The translations under genes and the position numbers were made by a program. This document shows positions 55,051-64,000 of a DNA stretch of 64,000 bases, in pieces (the first letter of the stretch is position 1; every line of letters starts with the position of its first letter). The stretch is taken from assembly GCA_963971305.1 (NCBI GenBank), contig OZ020308.1:33385275-33449274 (forward strand), read 5' to 3'. The DNA is from Arcuatula senhousia (Eukaryota; Mollusca; Bivalvia; Mytilida; Mytilidae). Below the pieces are notes generated by a model. The model searched no databases and had not been told where the DNA came from. It saw nothing but the letters and a program-made list of their open reading frames with translations.

Positions 55051-58000
55051 AGGGTCATATCTGAGTTGTCCTGCTTTCATTCTTCTTTTGATTTCAGCCC
55101 ATAGCAGTCTTTTTTCTTTCTGTACTTTCTTCAAGACACCTTTATTTTCCAGAGCTCTCCTGGACAGGTAGGGCAATACCTCCTCCACAGGTCCGTATGG
55201 TACATATTTATATACAGAATACTGGTTTTGACCTATGAAAGAAAATTACTCAGAAAGTTACATACTACTGTTAAGACTTAAAATGGACTGCTGAAATCAG
55301 ATCAAAATTGATAAAAAAAATCCCTTATTTTAAGGAAAACATTAGAATTTTTTTATAAGATTACACATGAAATATACTCAGGGCTAGTCCATAAATAATA
55401 AGATGGGGTAGGGGGGTTGGAAGGAACTTTTATATTTTTTTTAGATAGGTCATGGGGTAAATTATATCGACTTCCATTATTACTTGTAATAAATTTTATA
55501 TAAATTTGTGTGGGTGATGGGGTATGGAACAAAGTGCCTTTCACCCCCTCTAATCTATTCATTTATGGAATAGCCCTCAATTAAAACAAATTAAGTAAAA
55601 TGTATTGAGTATTTTCATTTCTTGTCCTATTTGATATAAAAAGTACTTGATTTTTTAGTACAGTAAAACTTGGTTATAACGAATTTCAAGGGAACAGGGA
55701 AAACAATTCGTTATAAACGTAATTCGTTGTATTGATATAACGAATTTCGTTATGTCATACAACGAATTCGTTATAGACTTTGAACACAAAACGTACATGT
55801 GGATATGTTTATTTAATTTACAATTATTACAGTGTATGTACAAACTGGGAAACCACTGAAAGTTATTCTAGTTTTTGAAAGAAACTAGTAATATCCGACT
55901 GTTTTTGTTTACGAGAGAATATTGTTTCTATTTTTGCAATTGCTACAAAAAGATTGTCATCTACATTTTCAACAGTTTCAAGCACACGACGAACTAAGTC
56001 AAGCGCAACTAAACCTTCACTTTTTGTTGGGATTATTAATTCATCGGACTGTTCATCATCAACTTCCGATTCCTCAGCTTCAGAGTCGGAAGTTAAAAGA
56101 CTGTCAACAATGTCATCGTCCGTCCTTGTCTCGGTGGCGACAATGTTCTCATCAACATTTATAAAATCGTCCATGGTGATGCCAATTTGATCAAGCCGAT
56201 GCTGGATGTTAAACAAATTTGCCAAAGGCACATCGTCTTCGTCGTCCTCGTCGTCAGAGTCGATTGTACTTGCTGTGTTTTCCTCGTCAGTCTTATGAAA
56301 ACCTACTTTTTCGAAACATCGACTTATGCATGTTGATCTTACATCTTGCCACGCGACGTGAATCATCCTAATAGCCTTAAGAACGTGAATACATGGCTCT
56401 ATCTTCTTATCGTCACACTGAAATAAAATCGTGTCTTGTATTTATTTTCTATTTAGAAAATCTTTGTTTCTAAAAAAAAATTGTGTCATTAATAAAACAG
56501 ATACACAATGGAATGTCATCGTCTGTATTTAACCGCATTGTGTTTTACCGTTATTTAAATCAATACACATTCAGCTGTTAATCGGTGATCTATTGAGGGG
56601 TAAACGGTTTATTATACATAATTGTTTATTTTGCAAGGTGAGTTCGTTTTAATACGGGTTAATTATGGGATCAGTTGATCCTGTTTAAATTGTGTTTGCA
56701 TAAAAGTAATTTATTTAATTGTTTAGAGATTTTATTTTTAATTACTGACCTGCAATATGTACTGAATAAGTCTCTGTCTGTATTTAGTCTTCAGATTATA
56801 GATTATTCCTTGGTCCATGGGTTGAAGCTTGCTGGTAGTATTGGGTGGCAAAAACTGTACATTCACCGATTTCAAGTTTTCTACTTTGGGATGCGCTGAG
56901 CAATTGTCAACAAACATAAGAACTTTTCTTTTTTCGCGTGTAAATTGTTTGTCAATCTTTCGGACCCACTCAATAAAAATTTGACTAGTCATCCAAGCTT
57001 TTTTATTCCATTTGTAAATGACAGGCAACGAGTTCACACCTTTAAAACAACGTGGGTTCTGAAACTTTCCGATAACCAAAAGTTTTAATTTCTCAGATCC
57101 GTCCATATTTGCAGCTGCAAGAACAGTTAGACGTTCTTTGGACTTTTTTCCACCATGACAATTTTCCCCCTTCATTTGCAAAGTTTTATTCGGCAAAAGT
57201 TTGTAAAATAAACCAGTCTCGTCGGCATTAAATATATCACAAGGTTTGTAATTTTTAAGTAAATTTGGCAATTTATTTTTCACCCATTCATCGCAAAGTT
57301 CCTCATCTACAACTGCACTTTCGCCACTTATAGACCTACATACAATGCCGTGTCGTTCTTTAAATCGGTCCAACCAGCCATTATTGGGGGTAAATGTGGT
57401 ATCACCAAGTTTTTTCGCAAAATCCTCGGACTTCGCTAACAATATTGGGCCACTCAAAGGAATGTTCTGGTTCCGTTTTTCCTTGAACCACTCGTAAAGA
57501 GCCGAATCTACGCTTTCATGTTTTGAAGAACGATGGCGTTTTCGAGCAGGAGACACTGACGATTCCTCGTAGGATTCAATAATCTTTTCCTTGTTTTTTA
57601 ATATTGTACTTAAGGTGTTCGGCAGAATTTCAAATTTAGCTGCAATTTCCTTTTTAGGAGTATTTCCCGTTTCACAACATTGAATGATTTCGTATTTTGT
57701 TTCTAACGATATAGCTTTTCTTTTCCTACCAGGAGAAGCCATTTTAACATTAAATAAACTCAAATAGATCTAACATAGTTTTTATTGAAATAACAACAAT
57801 TCACGTTTGTTTAATTAGATAACCTGTATTACCTTTGAAGTTTGTCGGTTCAATCATTGATTATCGCCTTTACCTTTGGGCATTTTTCAGTTCGTTATAT
57901 GAGAGTAATTTTTAATGTGTATTGGCATTTTGGGAATTGAAAATAAGTTCGTAGTATCCGAATATTCGTTATAAACGAATTCGTTATATCCACGATATTT

Positions 58001-61000
58001 TACATTGAAACTGCTGAAGTTTGGTCGGGGATTTGAAAAAAATTGGTTATAAGCGTAAATTCGTTGTAAGCGAGTTCGTTATATTCGAGTTTTACTGTAC
58101 TACTTGCTTTAGGAAAAAAGACAAACTACGGTAAAAGTGGTTTTTTTCCTGAGTGTGGTAAATTTCATGTTTTTCTTGATAAACGGGATGCATTTATTTT
58201 CATGTAATATAATCCTCATTTCATTTCTAAAGCTATTACTCCATATAAACTAATATTAAGTGTCCCAATGTTTTTACATGAATAAAGCGAAGTTAAAATC
58301 ACTGTGAAAAAAATCTTATATGGTATTGGAGCACTATTGCTGTTTTGCCTGTCTGTTGTTTTTATGTTAGTGATTCCTTGTCTTTACGGGGGTTATTTGT
58401 TGACAATTTCAGATCTGGAGCCAGATAACAAGATGGTGAGCAGTGACAACAAGTCTGATTGAAGGCTGTTGGTTGTGTAAGAAATAATTCATAGCTGCCT
58501 GGGGTTTATTGCCGATTAAAACATGTTTGTTCTTAAATGTCTTTCCCTGAGCATGGCACAGTGGAAAAGAGGGAAAAATAAACCAAATCAACGAAAGGTT
58601 GGTTGCTTAGACTTATTCCACACCTCGTTATAATCATATACTGTGGTTTCATTATTATTCGTGGGGTATCAATTTCGTGGTTTTTGAGGGTGACTTTAAC
58701 CCACGAAATTTGATACCCAACTAAAAGGAAAATAAGCATTGGTTTGTATGAAGCAATTTTCAGAATCACAAATTCAAAAATCCACAAACTAATCATTTTT
58801 CTCCAAACCACAAAAATTGGTACCCATGAAAATTGATGAATCAACAGTATACCAATCTGAAAAAATTACTAATACATCATACTAGTTGATAGAGGTTCAT
58901 GTTAATACATGTACATGTACCTACCCAGAGGAAAGCTAATTTGATCACACATGCCAAGAAGTTGTCCAAAACAGATCACTTTATCTGATGGCTTGATATT
59001 GTATTTGTCCATACTGAAAAATAAAATGCAGAACCTTAATAATATGCAGGCTCACTGACATATTCTCCATTATTTCAATTTTCTAAGTCCCATTTCTTCT
59101 ACAAAGATTGTAACATCTATAAGCGATATTAAAACATCCTACCAAATTTTATCAAGTTTCATTTTAGTTGAGTTTAAGAGATCATAATGATAGATGGGCA
59201 AGACAAAAACATTATACCCTACACAAATTTGTTGTGTTTGGTATACATGTATTAATATACTGTGGTTTTATCATTATTCATGGGGTATAAATTTTCATGG
59301 TTTTCAAGAATGTCCTTGACCTGTGAAATTTGAAATCCCACGAAAAGGAAATAAAGCATTGGTCAGTATGCTGCAGACTTAAGAACCAAAAGTTTAAGAA
59401 TCCACAAACTAATCCTTTATCACCATACAACAAAAATTGAAACCCACAAAAATAAATGAATCAACAGTAAATCATATTGTCATGAATCATGTGACAAAAC
59501 ATATTATGATGCATGGGAGTAAGTAAGTTAAATAAAGTACCATATAGGAGGAAATTTTTGCAAGGTTCTAACTTTTGCTTTATGGCGAGGTCCTATTAAT
59601 AGCTAAAATTAAACATTGCCAAATTTCATATACTACCATATAGCAGGTTATTTTCGCAGGGGTAAATTTTGGCGGTTTTTGTGTAATAAGGTATGAGAAA
59701 AAATTTTGCAGGTTTTATTTTCGCGATTTGTGAATGTGTTTGTAAATGATTTACATAAGTTGGATATTTCCGCAGTTTCTGTCTACCCACAAAAATAAAA
59801 CCACTACGAAAATAAACCGCTATACGGTATATAGCGTAAAACACTCTAAATTCTGAAAATGCCAAAAAATTAAGACCGCTTAAATTAAATTCCCCTTTTT
59901 TGCATACAAATCGTGAAATTTTCAACTCGCTAAAATTAACCCGCTATACAGTATAATTTTACAGCCAAACAAAAAGTATCAAAAGGAACAACCTTTTTTC
60001 AATGTAGATGAATAAATAAGCAACATTAGGGACAACGTTTTTGTTGTCATTTTTTTTGTATTAGACTGTTCAACAAAGTTTTGTTGTGTATATCTTTATA
60101 TCTTAATTTAAACTAATACCTTTCTACTGCAAATCTAACTGTGTCCTCATTATGAGTCGCTGCCATAACAGCAATGTGTCCTAAAGGGCGGCGTTTGACA
60201 TGGCGAAAGACTTCCTCCAAGCAGCTATGATACATGTTGGTAGTGGCTTCATAGTTAGGGTTTATAGGATCTTCATAACCAATAGTCCTAGCTCTCTCTC
60301 TTTCCTGAAATATTTATGAAAAAAATAAAACATTTTTCCTTGATTATAATACATTGTACTGTGAAAGTACTTAAATTCTATTGCATCAAAATTTAGAATA
60401 CAAGTGATGTTTATATTTAAAGGTGCTACTTTCTGAGAGAAAAAAAGCAAATATACTGTGGTTTCATTATTATTCGTGGTGTATCAATTTCCATGGTTTC
60501 GGCCTTGACCCACAAAATTTAATACTAAACCAAAAGAAAATTTAACATTGAACTGTATGCTGCACACTTATAAAGAACCACGAACTCAAGATTCCATGAA
60601 ATGGTCCTTTTTCATCAAACCATGAAAATTGGTACCCATGAAAATAAATGAATCCACAGTATCATGGCTGAACTAAAAATTGCAATATGCATGTAATGGT
60701 AATCTAAAACTAGAATGGCGGTCTTCCATGGAAGATGTATGTCGCCTCTGTCTTTACACCATATACTACTATAGGAGGAAGCTACATGCAAAATATCAAG
60801 TCTGTGTCATGTAGTTGCAAAGAAAACTACAACTGAAATTTTTGTGACACCGCAGGACACTGCAGGCTAAGTTAGACCATGGATAGTGTCAAAGTAACTC
60901 CTACATGTATATGTAGCTTTGGAACACGTTGCAGGCGACATAAAACAAGATGACTAGAAAACTGCAAGGGCCTGTGTACAAAAATTTAGGTTTTTCCTTA

Positions 61001-62593
61001 TGCATATGGTTGATATTCTTGGTGGTGGTTTTGGCTTTCTTATTTGATTTTTAAGGGGATGGGAATGTCTCTTTCAACACCATTTGTTTTCGGCCTTCAA
61101 ACTCATTTTTATTCAAATGCTGCTAATGAGAGGTTCCTCCTTGAAATATGCATATACAGTATAAAGAAATTAACAATTTTATTATCTCCCATAATTATTA
61201 TCAGTACTTTGTATTTTTATGGATATAAGTAAGAATATGCACATCCTCAAGATTTATATGTTCTTACATAAGTTCTTGGAAAGATCTTTCACGAGTGATA
61301 GAATTTTTCAGTCTTTTTGCGAGTGGAGCGCAGCAGAACCAGTCAAAAGACCAAAAAATTCTATTACGAGTGAAAGATCATTGCTGGTTTTCCAAGAACG
61401 CATGTAAGTACCTATTTCTTCCGTAAAAATCATTTTTTTTAAATTCTGAAACCTTAGGTGACATCATTCTAAAAACTGAGAATTTATAATAACATTGCAT
61501 TTCATTGGTCGACATCATCGATCAATATCTGTACTGGCGGTTATTATTGGTTTATTGGCCAGTGTGAGATCGCTGCACATGCTCGCATCTAAACCTGGTC
61601 ATCTCACATTGAAAAGAGTCATTTACGGAAGAAGTTATAAATCTACCAGAGTGTAAATTACCAATCTAAATTTCAAAATTGTCAAATCCCTCAGGCTTTT
61701 TTCCTACCACAACATAGATTGATCTAAGTCATAATTTGGTTTCCAGTTCGGCATTTTTTGTTTATTGTGCTATGCTCTTCATATTCATATATTGTTTAGT
61801 GTTTCCAATGTTTGAGGAGAGCACCTCTGATGAGTCTTGAATAGACCAAACATGTGTCAGGGGCAGCTAAAATTATTGTCTGGAGCTTTGTTGTAATTTT
61901 TATATCAGATCTGTAAATTTGACAGATTACCAAAGTGAAAACTATAGGACTCCATCTAATGCTGGACCATAAACATGATAAATATTCAACATATACCTGT
62001 TCCATATAGGCACCTCTAACCAGCTTGGCACCAAAGTAGAAATTCTCTCTTCTAGACAAGTCTACATCTATAGTCAGATTTGTAAGAGCGCTCTGTAAAG
62101 TGAAAAAAAATCATACTATATTAGTTAATATATATAGGTTGACAATTTTCAAAAGTACATATAATAGCAATGTCACCTCCATATCTTTAGAACTATAAGT
62201 CCTAGATTGATGAAACTTGGTATGCAAACTATGCATATGCCCAATAATAGCTTCGATTTTGTTTGAGGAATAACAATGTATTCTGATTGTGCCAGCAGTC
62301 GAGATAACTCTTGTTTTACTATGAATTTCATTTCTGGAAGTCTTGAAGTTCCCGTGAACTGGGTTAAGTTAACAGGTCCTTTTCACATAAGAACAATTGA
62401 TTAGGTTCACTTAGAGTCCTGATACTTGACTGTTATTACATTATACCTTTAGATAAGTCTGGTAAGTATTAAATATGATGGCCTTTTCTTTGTTGAATTT
62501 CCTCATCATTTCTATGGTAAGCCGGCTAATGGCTGGCTGGAAATATGTTTGTTCTGCATCCACCATAACTCTAACGTCATTCCTGGCTGCATA
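55024..62593 (-). CDS. PRODH: PRODH, proline dehydrogenase (3' five exons)
   Basis: Proline dehydrogenase is the FAD enzyme of the inner mitochondrial membrane that oxidises proline to pyrroline-5-carboxylate. Minus-strand exons: 62447-62593, 61997-62092, 60120-60304, 58925-59013, 55024-55232. All have GT/AG borders and agreeing phases, giving 241 residues ending at TGA (55024). Seen in order: '[14 protein letters not shown]' and '[18 protein letters not shown]'; '[13 protein letters not shown]' (active-site lysine/arginine region); '[14 protein letters not shown]' and '[12 protein letters not shown]'; '[16 protein letters not shown]'; then '[23 protein letters not shown]', which carries the conserved substrate-binding RRxxEN. 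All match vertebrate PRODH closely. The N-terminal 60 percent, with the mitochondrial signal, lies beyond the window. Not to be confused with hydroxyproline dehydrogenase PRODH2, which is possible but less likely by motif spacing. Confidence 0.92.
55378..55576. mobile_element. Short MITE in the last PRODH intron
   Basis: GGGCTAGTCCATAAATAA at the left is mirrored by 'ttatggaatagccc' at the right, with TCA on both sides as a possible 3-bp duplication. Same family as 52057-52312. Non-coding. Confidence 0.65.
55661..58097 (-). mobile_element. Intact Tigger/pogo DNA transposon in the last PRODH intron
   Basis: Left end CAGTAAAACTTGGTTATAAC and inverse right end CAGTAAAACTCGAATATAAC, each followed by several inverted 'aacgaatt' repeats, with the dinucleotide TA on both sides (55659-55660 and 58098-58099). 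The 2437-bp element encloses a complete two-exon transposase on the same strand as PRODH. TIRs, TA duplication and transposase all fit Tc1/mariner-pogo, Tigger group. Confidence 0.93.
55863..57763 (-). CDS. Tigger-type transposase (two exons, 522 aa)
   Basis: Exon 1 is 57763-56750 (338 codons), exon 2 is 56417-55863 (184 codons plus stop). The joining intron has a GTCAGT donor and a TTTATTTCAG acceptor, and the join continues into '[16 protein letters not shown]', as expected for the family. Domains are a pipsqueak/CENP-B-type helix-turn-helix (about 12-60), a CENP-B-type second DNA-binding domain (about 75-145), and a DDE nuclease with Asp181 (NADETGLFY), Asp286 (FVDNCSAHP) and Asp317 (LQPMDQGI). 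The 30 residues between the last two make it DD30D, as in Tigger elements. The C-terminal part is acidic. Both exons are free of stops and all catalytic Asp are present, so the copy may be active. A recently domesticated TIGD gene is the alternative, but the intact TIRs argue for a transposon. Confidence 0.92.
58640..58853. mobile_element. Palindromic MITE, TTCGTGG family, copy in PRODH intron
   Basis: 'tactgtggtttcattattat' at the left is mirrored by 'aaaattgatgaatcaacagt' at the right, with inner 'aatttcgtggtttt' and 'aaccacaaaaattggtaccc' also inverted. Sequence just before (58380-58630) shows distant similarity to the 342-bp repeat ('cttattccacacctc'). Confidence 0.7.
59262..59472. mobile_element. 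Palindromic MITE, TTCGTGG family, second PRODH-intron copy
   Basis: Same ends (TACTGTGGTTTTATCATTAT ... 'aaataaatgaatcaacagta') about 0.6 kb from the previous copy, more diverged inside. Non-coding. Confidence 0.7.
59630..59955. mobile_element. Palindromic MITE, 'ccatatagc/gctatacagt' family
   Basis: 'ccatatagcaggttattttc' at the left is mirrored by 'taaaattaacccgctatac' at the right. A central 'cgaaaataaaccgctatacg' copy splits it into two nested units, and a further half unit is at 59538-59625. Non-coding, in a PRODH intron. Confidence 0.65.
60454..60663. mobile_element. Palindromic MITE, TTCGTGG family, third PRODH-intron copy
   Basis: 'atactgtggtttcattatta' and 'aaaataaatgaatccacagt' are the two ends; the inside is as in the other copies. 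Non-coding. The following 60720-60960 contains pearl-core-like phrases ('tatactactataggaggaag') without clear borders. Confidence 0.7.
61255..61641. repeat. Composite inverted repeat in a PRODH intron
   Basis: 'ttggaaagatctttcacgag' (61277-61296) is mirrored by 'ctattacgagtgaaagatca' (about 61361-61380) in one palindrome. 'atttcttccgtaaa' (about 61413-61426) is mirrored by 'tttacggaagaagt' (about 61621-61634) in a second. This is probably a MITE or a nested pair; no coding content. Confidence 0.6.
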
Positions 62594-62787
62594 CTGTAAC
62601 AAAAATGGATGTCTAATAAGTAATTCACAAAATATAGGTCATCATATATTCTTTATATCCTGGAAAGTATAAATATTCCTCCCAATAGGCAGTGTTGATA
62701 TAAAAGACAATTTCACAGTTATCAGCCAGCGCTATATTAAATAGGGGGCAAAACTACTGAAAAAAGTCTTGAAAACAGCTTTATTGC

Positions 62788-63213
62788 TTGGCAACACACA
62801 TAACTATAGTTTCACTACCAACACCTAGATTAGATGATGATTCATTAAACAACAAGGCACAAATCCTAGGACTCATGCTCAAAGAAGAATTAAAGCACAG
62901 AGAAAATATCACCATATGTGACAATTCAAACCTATCATTCAAAGGAAATCCCATTGAACAATTCCTTTCACAAGACAACTATCACCTATCACAGCACGGA
63001 ACTGCAATGTTAGCTGCCAACATACGTGATACTATAGACAAAGTTCTTGGAATACCATACAGACTGGCAAATGAAAATACTAGCCGACAACTTAACTATC
63101 AACCAAGCGAGGACTACAATTATTCATTCCGCACACAACGAGGTCGAGGAGGTCAAGGTCGATACTATAGAGGTCGAGGTCAATATTCTCAAGGCTACCG
63201 TGGCAGACATTAG
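62788..63213 (+). CDS. LINE-C ORF1 remnant, SGNH-type C-terminal part with RGG tail
   Basis: About 141 residues, open from a point inside the domain, with no proper upstream ATG. 'SLPTPRLDDDSLNNKAQIL' and 'QDNYHLSQHGTAML' are typical of the last SGNH block (catalytic Asp-x-x-His: D-N-Y-H). It ends in an Arg/Gly/Tyr-rich tail (RGRGGQGRYYRGRG), as expected for an RNA-binding ORF1. The N-terminal half with the nucleophile serine is missing, so the element is 5'-truncated or broken. The endonuclease ORF of the same element follows at 63497 on the same strand. Confidence 0.72.
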   Translation: MATHITIVSLPTPRLDDDSLNNKAQILGLMLKEELKHRENITICDNSNLSFKGNPIEQFLSQDNYHLSQHGTAMLAANIRDTIDKVLGIPYRLANENTSRQLNYQPSEDYNYSFRTQRGRGGQGRYYRGRGQYSQGYRGRH

Positions 63214-63496
63214 ATATTGTCAACTTTATACTTAGCAAACTTTAATTGCAATTTTTTACAATTCTATTGTAATCATAATCTTTATATCATAATCATTACC
63301 TTAAGTTCAAACATAAAGTATTATATATACTTTTGTACTGTTTAAGCTGTGTATAGAATATTATATATTATATATTTTTTTTTCCATAAATTTTTGTTTA
63401 TCTCTAAAGCTACAGAGTTAGCTACCACTTTAAACTCTTTTTAAAAAAAAAAGAAAATCTAAGTCAAGATTGTTTATTTCAAATTCTTCTAGATAA

Positions 63497-64000
63497 ATGA
63501 TTTATAGAAAAGATTTAAAATTTTCCAACTTATCATTCTGCATTTGGAATGTTGGGGGCTTAAAGTCTAAATCTTACAACAAACTAAATGATGAAAATTT
63601 TATCAAAGAGATCAAAGACTATGATATAGTTTTACTATCTGAAACACATATTGGATACAATACCAAAGTTAATATTCAAAATTGTTCATACTACTCTGTG
63701 TGTAGATCTCAATCTTCAAATGCAAGATTTTATGGGGGGCTTGGTGTTCTCATCAAAAATCATATTAGACCAGGAATAAAAATACTTGAAAATTCAAGCA
63801 AAGACTATCAATGGTTAAAATAAGATAAACATTTTTTCAATTTTGTTAATGATATTTATTTATGTCTTGCATATATAATACCAAGCAATTCAAGCTATCT
63901 TCATCAATCTGATGATGATGTTTTAGAAAGTATTGAAAAAGATATATCTTTGAAGTATAGAAAATGTGGTGATATTATATTATGTGGAGATATGAATGCT
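63497..64000 (+). pseudogene. LINE-C ORF2, endonuclease start (runs off the window)
   Basis: 'FCIWNVGGLKSK' (first endonuclease motif), 'DIVLLSETHIG' (catalytic Glu block), 'GGLGVLIKNHI', then an in-frame TAA at 63821-63823. The same frame continues to 'LCLAYIIPSNSSY' and 'IILCGDMNA' (third block) at the window edge. It is an apurinic-type endonuclease of a non-LTR element, unrelated at the sequence level to LINE-A and LINE-B. The stop makes this copy probably dead; the RT lies beyond the window. Confidence 0.8.

Noticed and set aside
55922..56190. Plus-strand frames opposite the transposase exon 2
   Set aside because: Shadow frames of the acidic C-terminal part of the Tigger transposase; no motifs.

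Overview
The window looks like nuclear DNA from a bivalve mollusc, probably a mussel. The reasons are AT-rich intron-bearing metazoan genes, abundant 'pearl'-like repeats (terminal hairpin, GTCC/ACGG microsatellite, tandem core units) known from bivalves, and several families of animal transposable elements. Family names come from reading translated motifs; no database was searched. Two host genes are present and the rest is repeats.

Host gene 1 is THOC5 (THO/TREX mRNA-export complex subunit 5), plus strand, 24718-49526. I can join 17 coding exons with consistent phases and GT/AG junctions into one 690-codon frame. Its introns carry many insertions: a 203-bp MITE, pearl-like elements, a 2.4-kb CAGTG-ended element, and in the last large intron a DIRS/Ngaro-type tyrosine-recombinase retrotransposon plus a 25-bp tandem array. 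Exon 8 has a close partial duplicate just upstream, and exon 13 has a decayed duplicate.

Host gene 2 is the 3' part of PRODH (mitochondrial proline dehydrogenase), minus strand, 55024-62593. It has five exons coding for the C-terminal 241 residues; the 5' exons lie beyond the right edge. A 55-bp tandem array begins at its stop codon. An intact Tigger/pogo DNA transposon (TIRs, TA duplication, two-exon transposase) sits in its last intron, and several small palindromic MITEs fill the other introns.

Left part (1-24.5 kb) is intergenic and repeat-built: a 342-bp dispersed repeat, a ten-unit pearl-like array, a 3-kb element with long TIRs and a 5-bp duplication, SINE-like repeats, further pearl-like elements, then a nested block. 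In that block a 5'-truncated LINE (LINE-A, plus) is split by a CAGGGGTTAAAAA-ended DNA transposon with a 5-bp duplication. That transposon in turn holds a nearly intact CR1-like LINE (LINE-B, minus; ORF1 with an SGNH domain, ORF2 with a 2A-like motif, PHD finger, endonuclease and RT) and a 1.1-kb palindromic MITE.

Right edge (62.7-64 kb) holds the start of a third LINE (LINE-C, plus), also with an SGNH-type ORF1. Three unrelated retroelements in this window therefore each carry an SGNH-hydrolase-like domain. No tRNA or rRNA genes, CRISPR arrays or bacterial features were seen.
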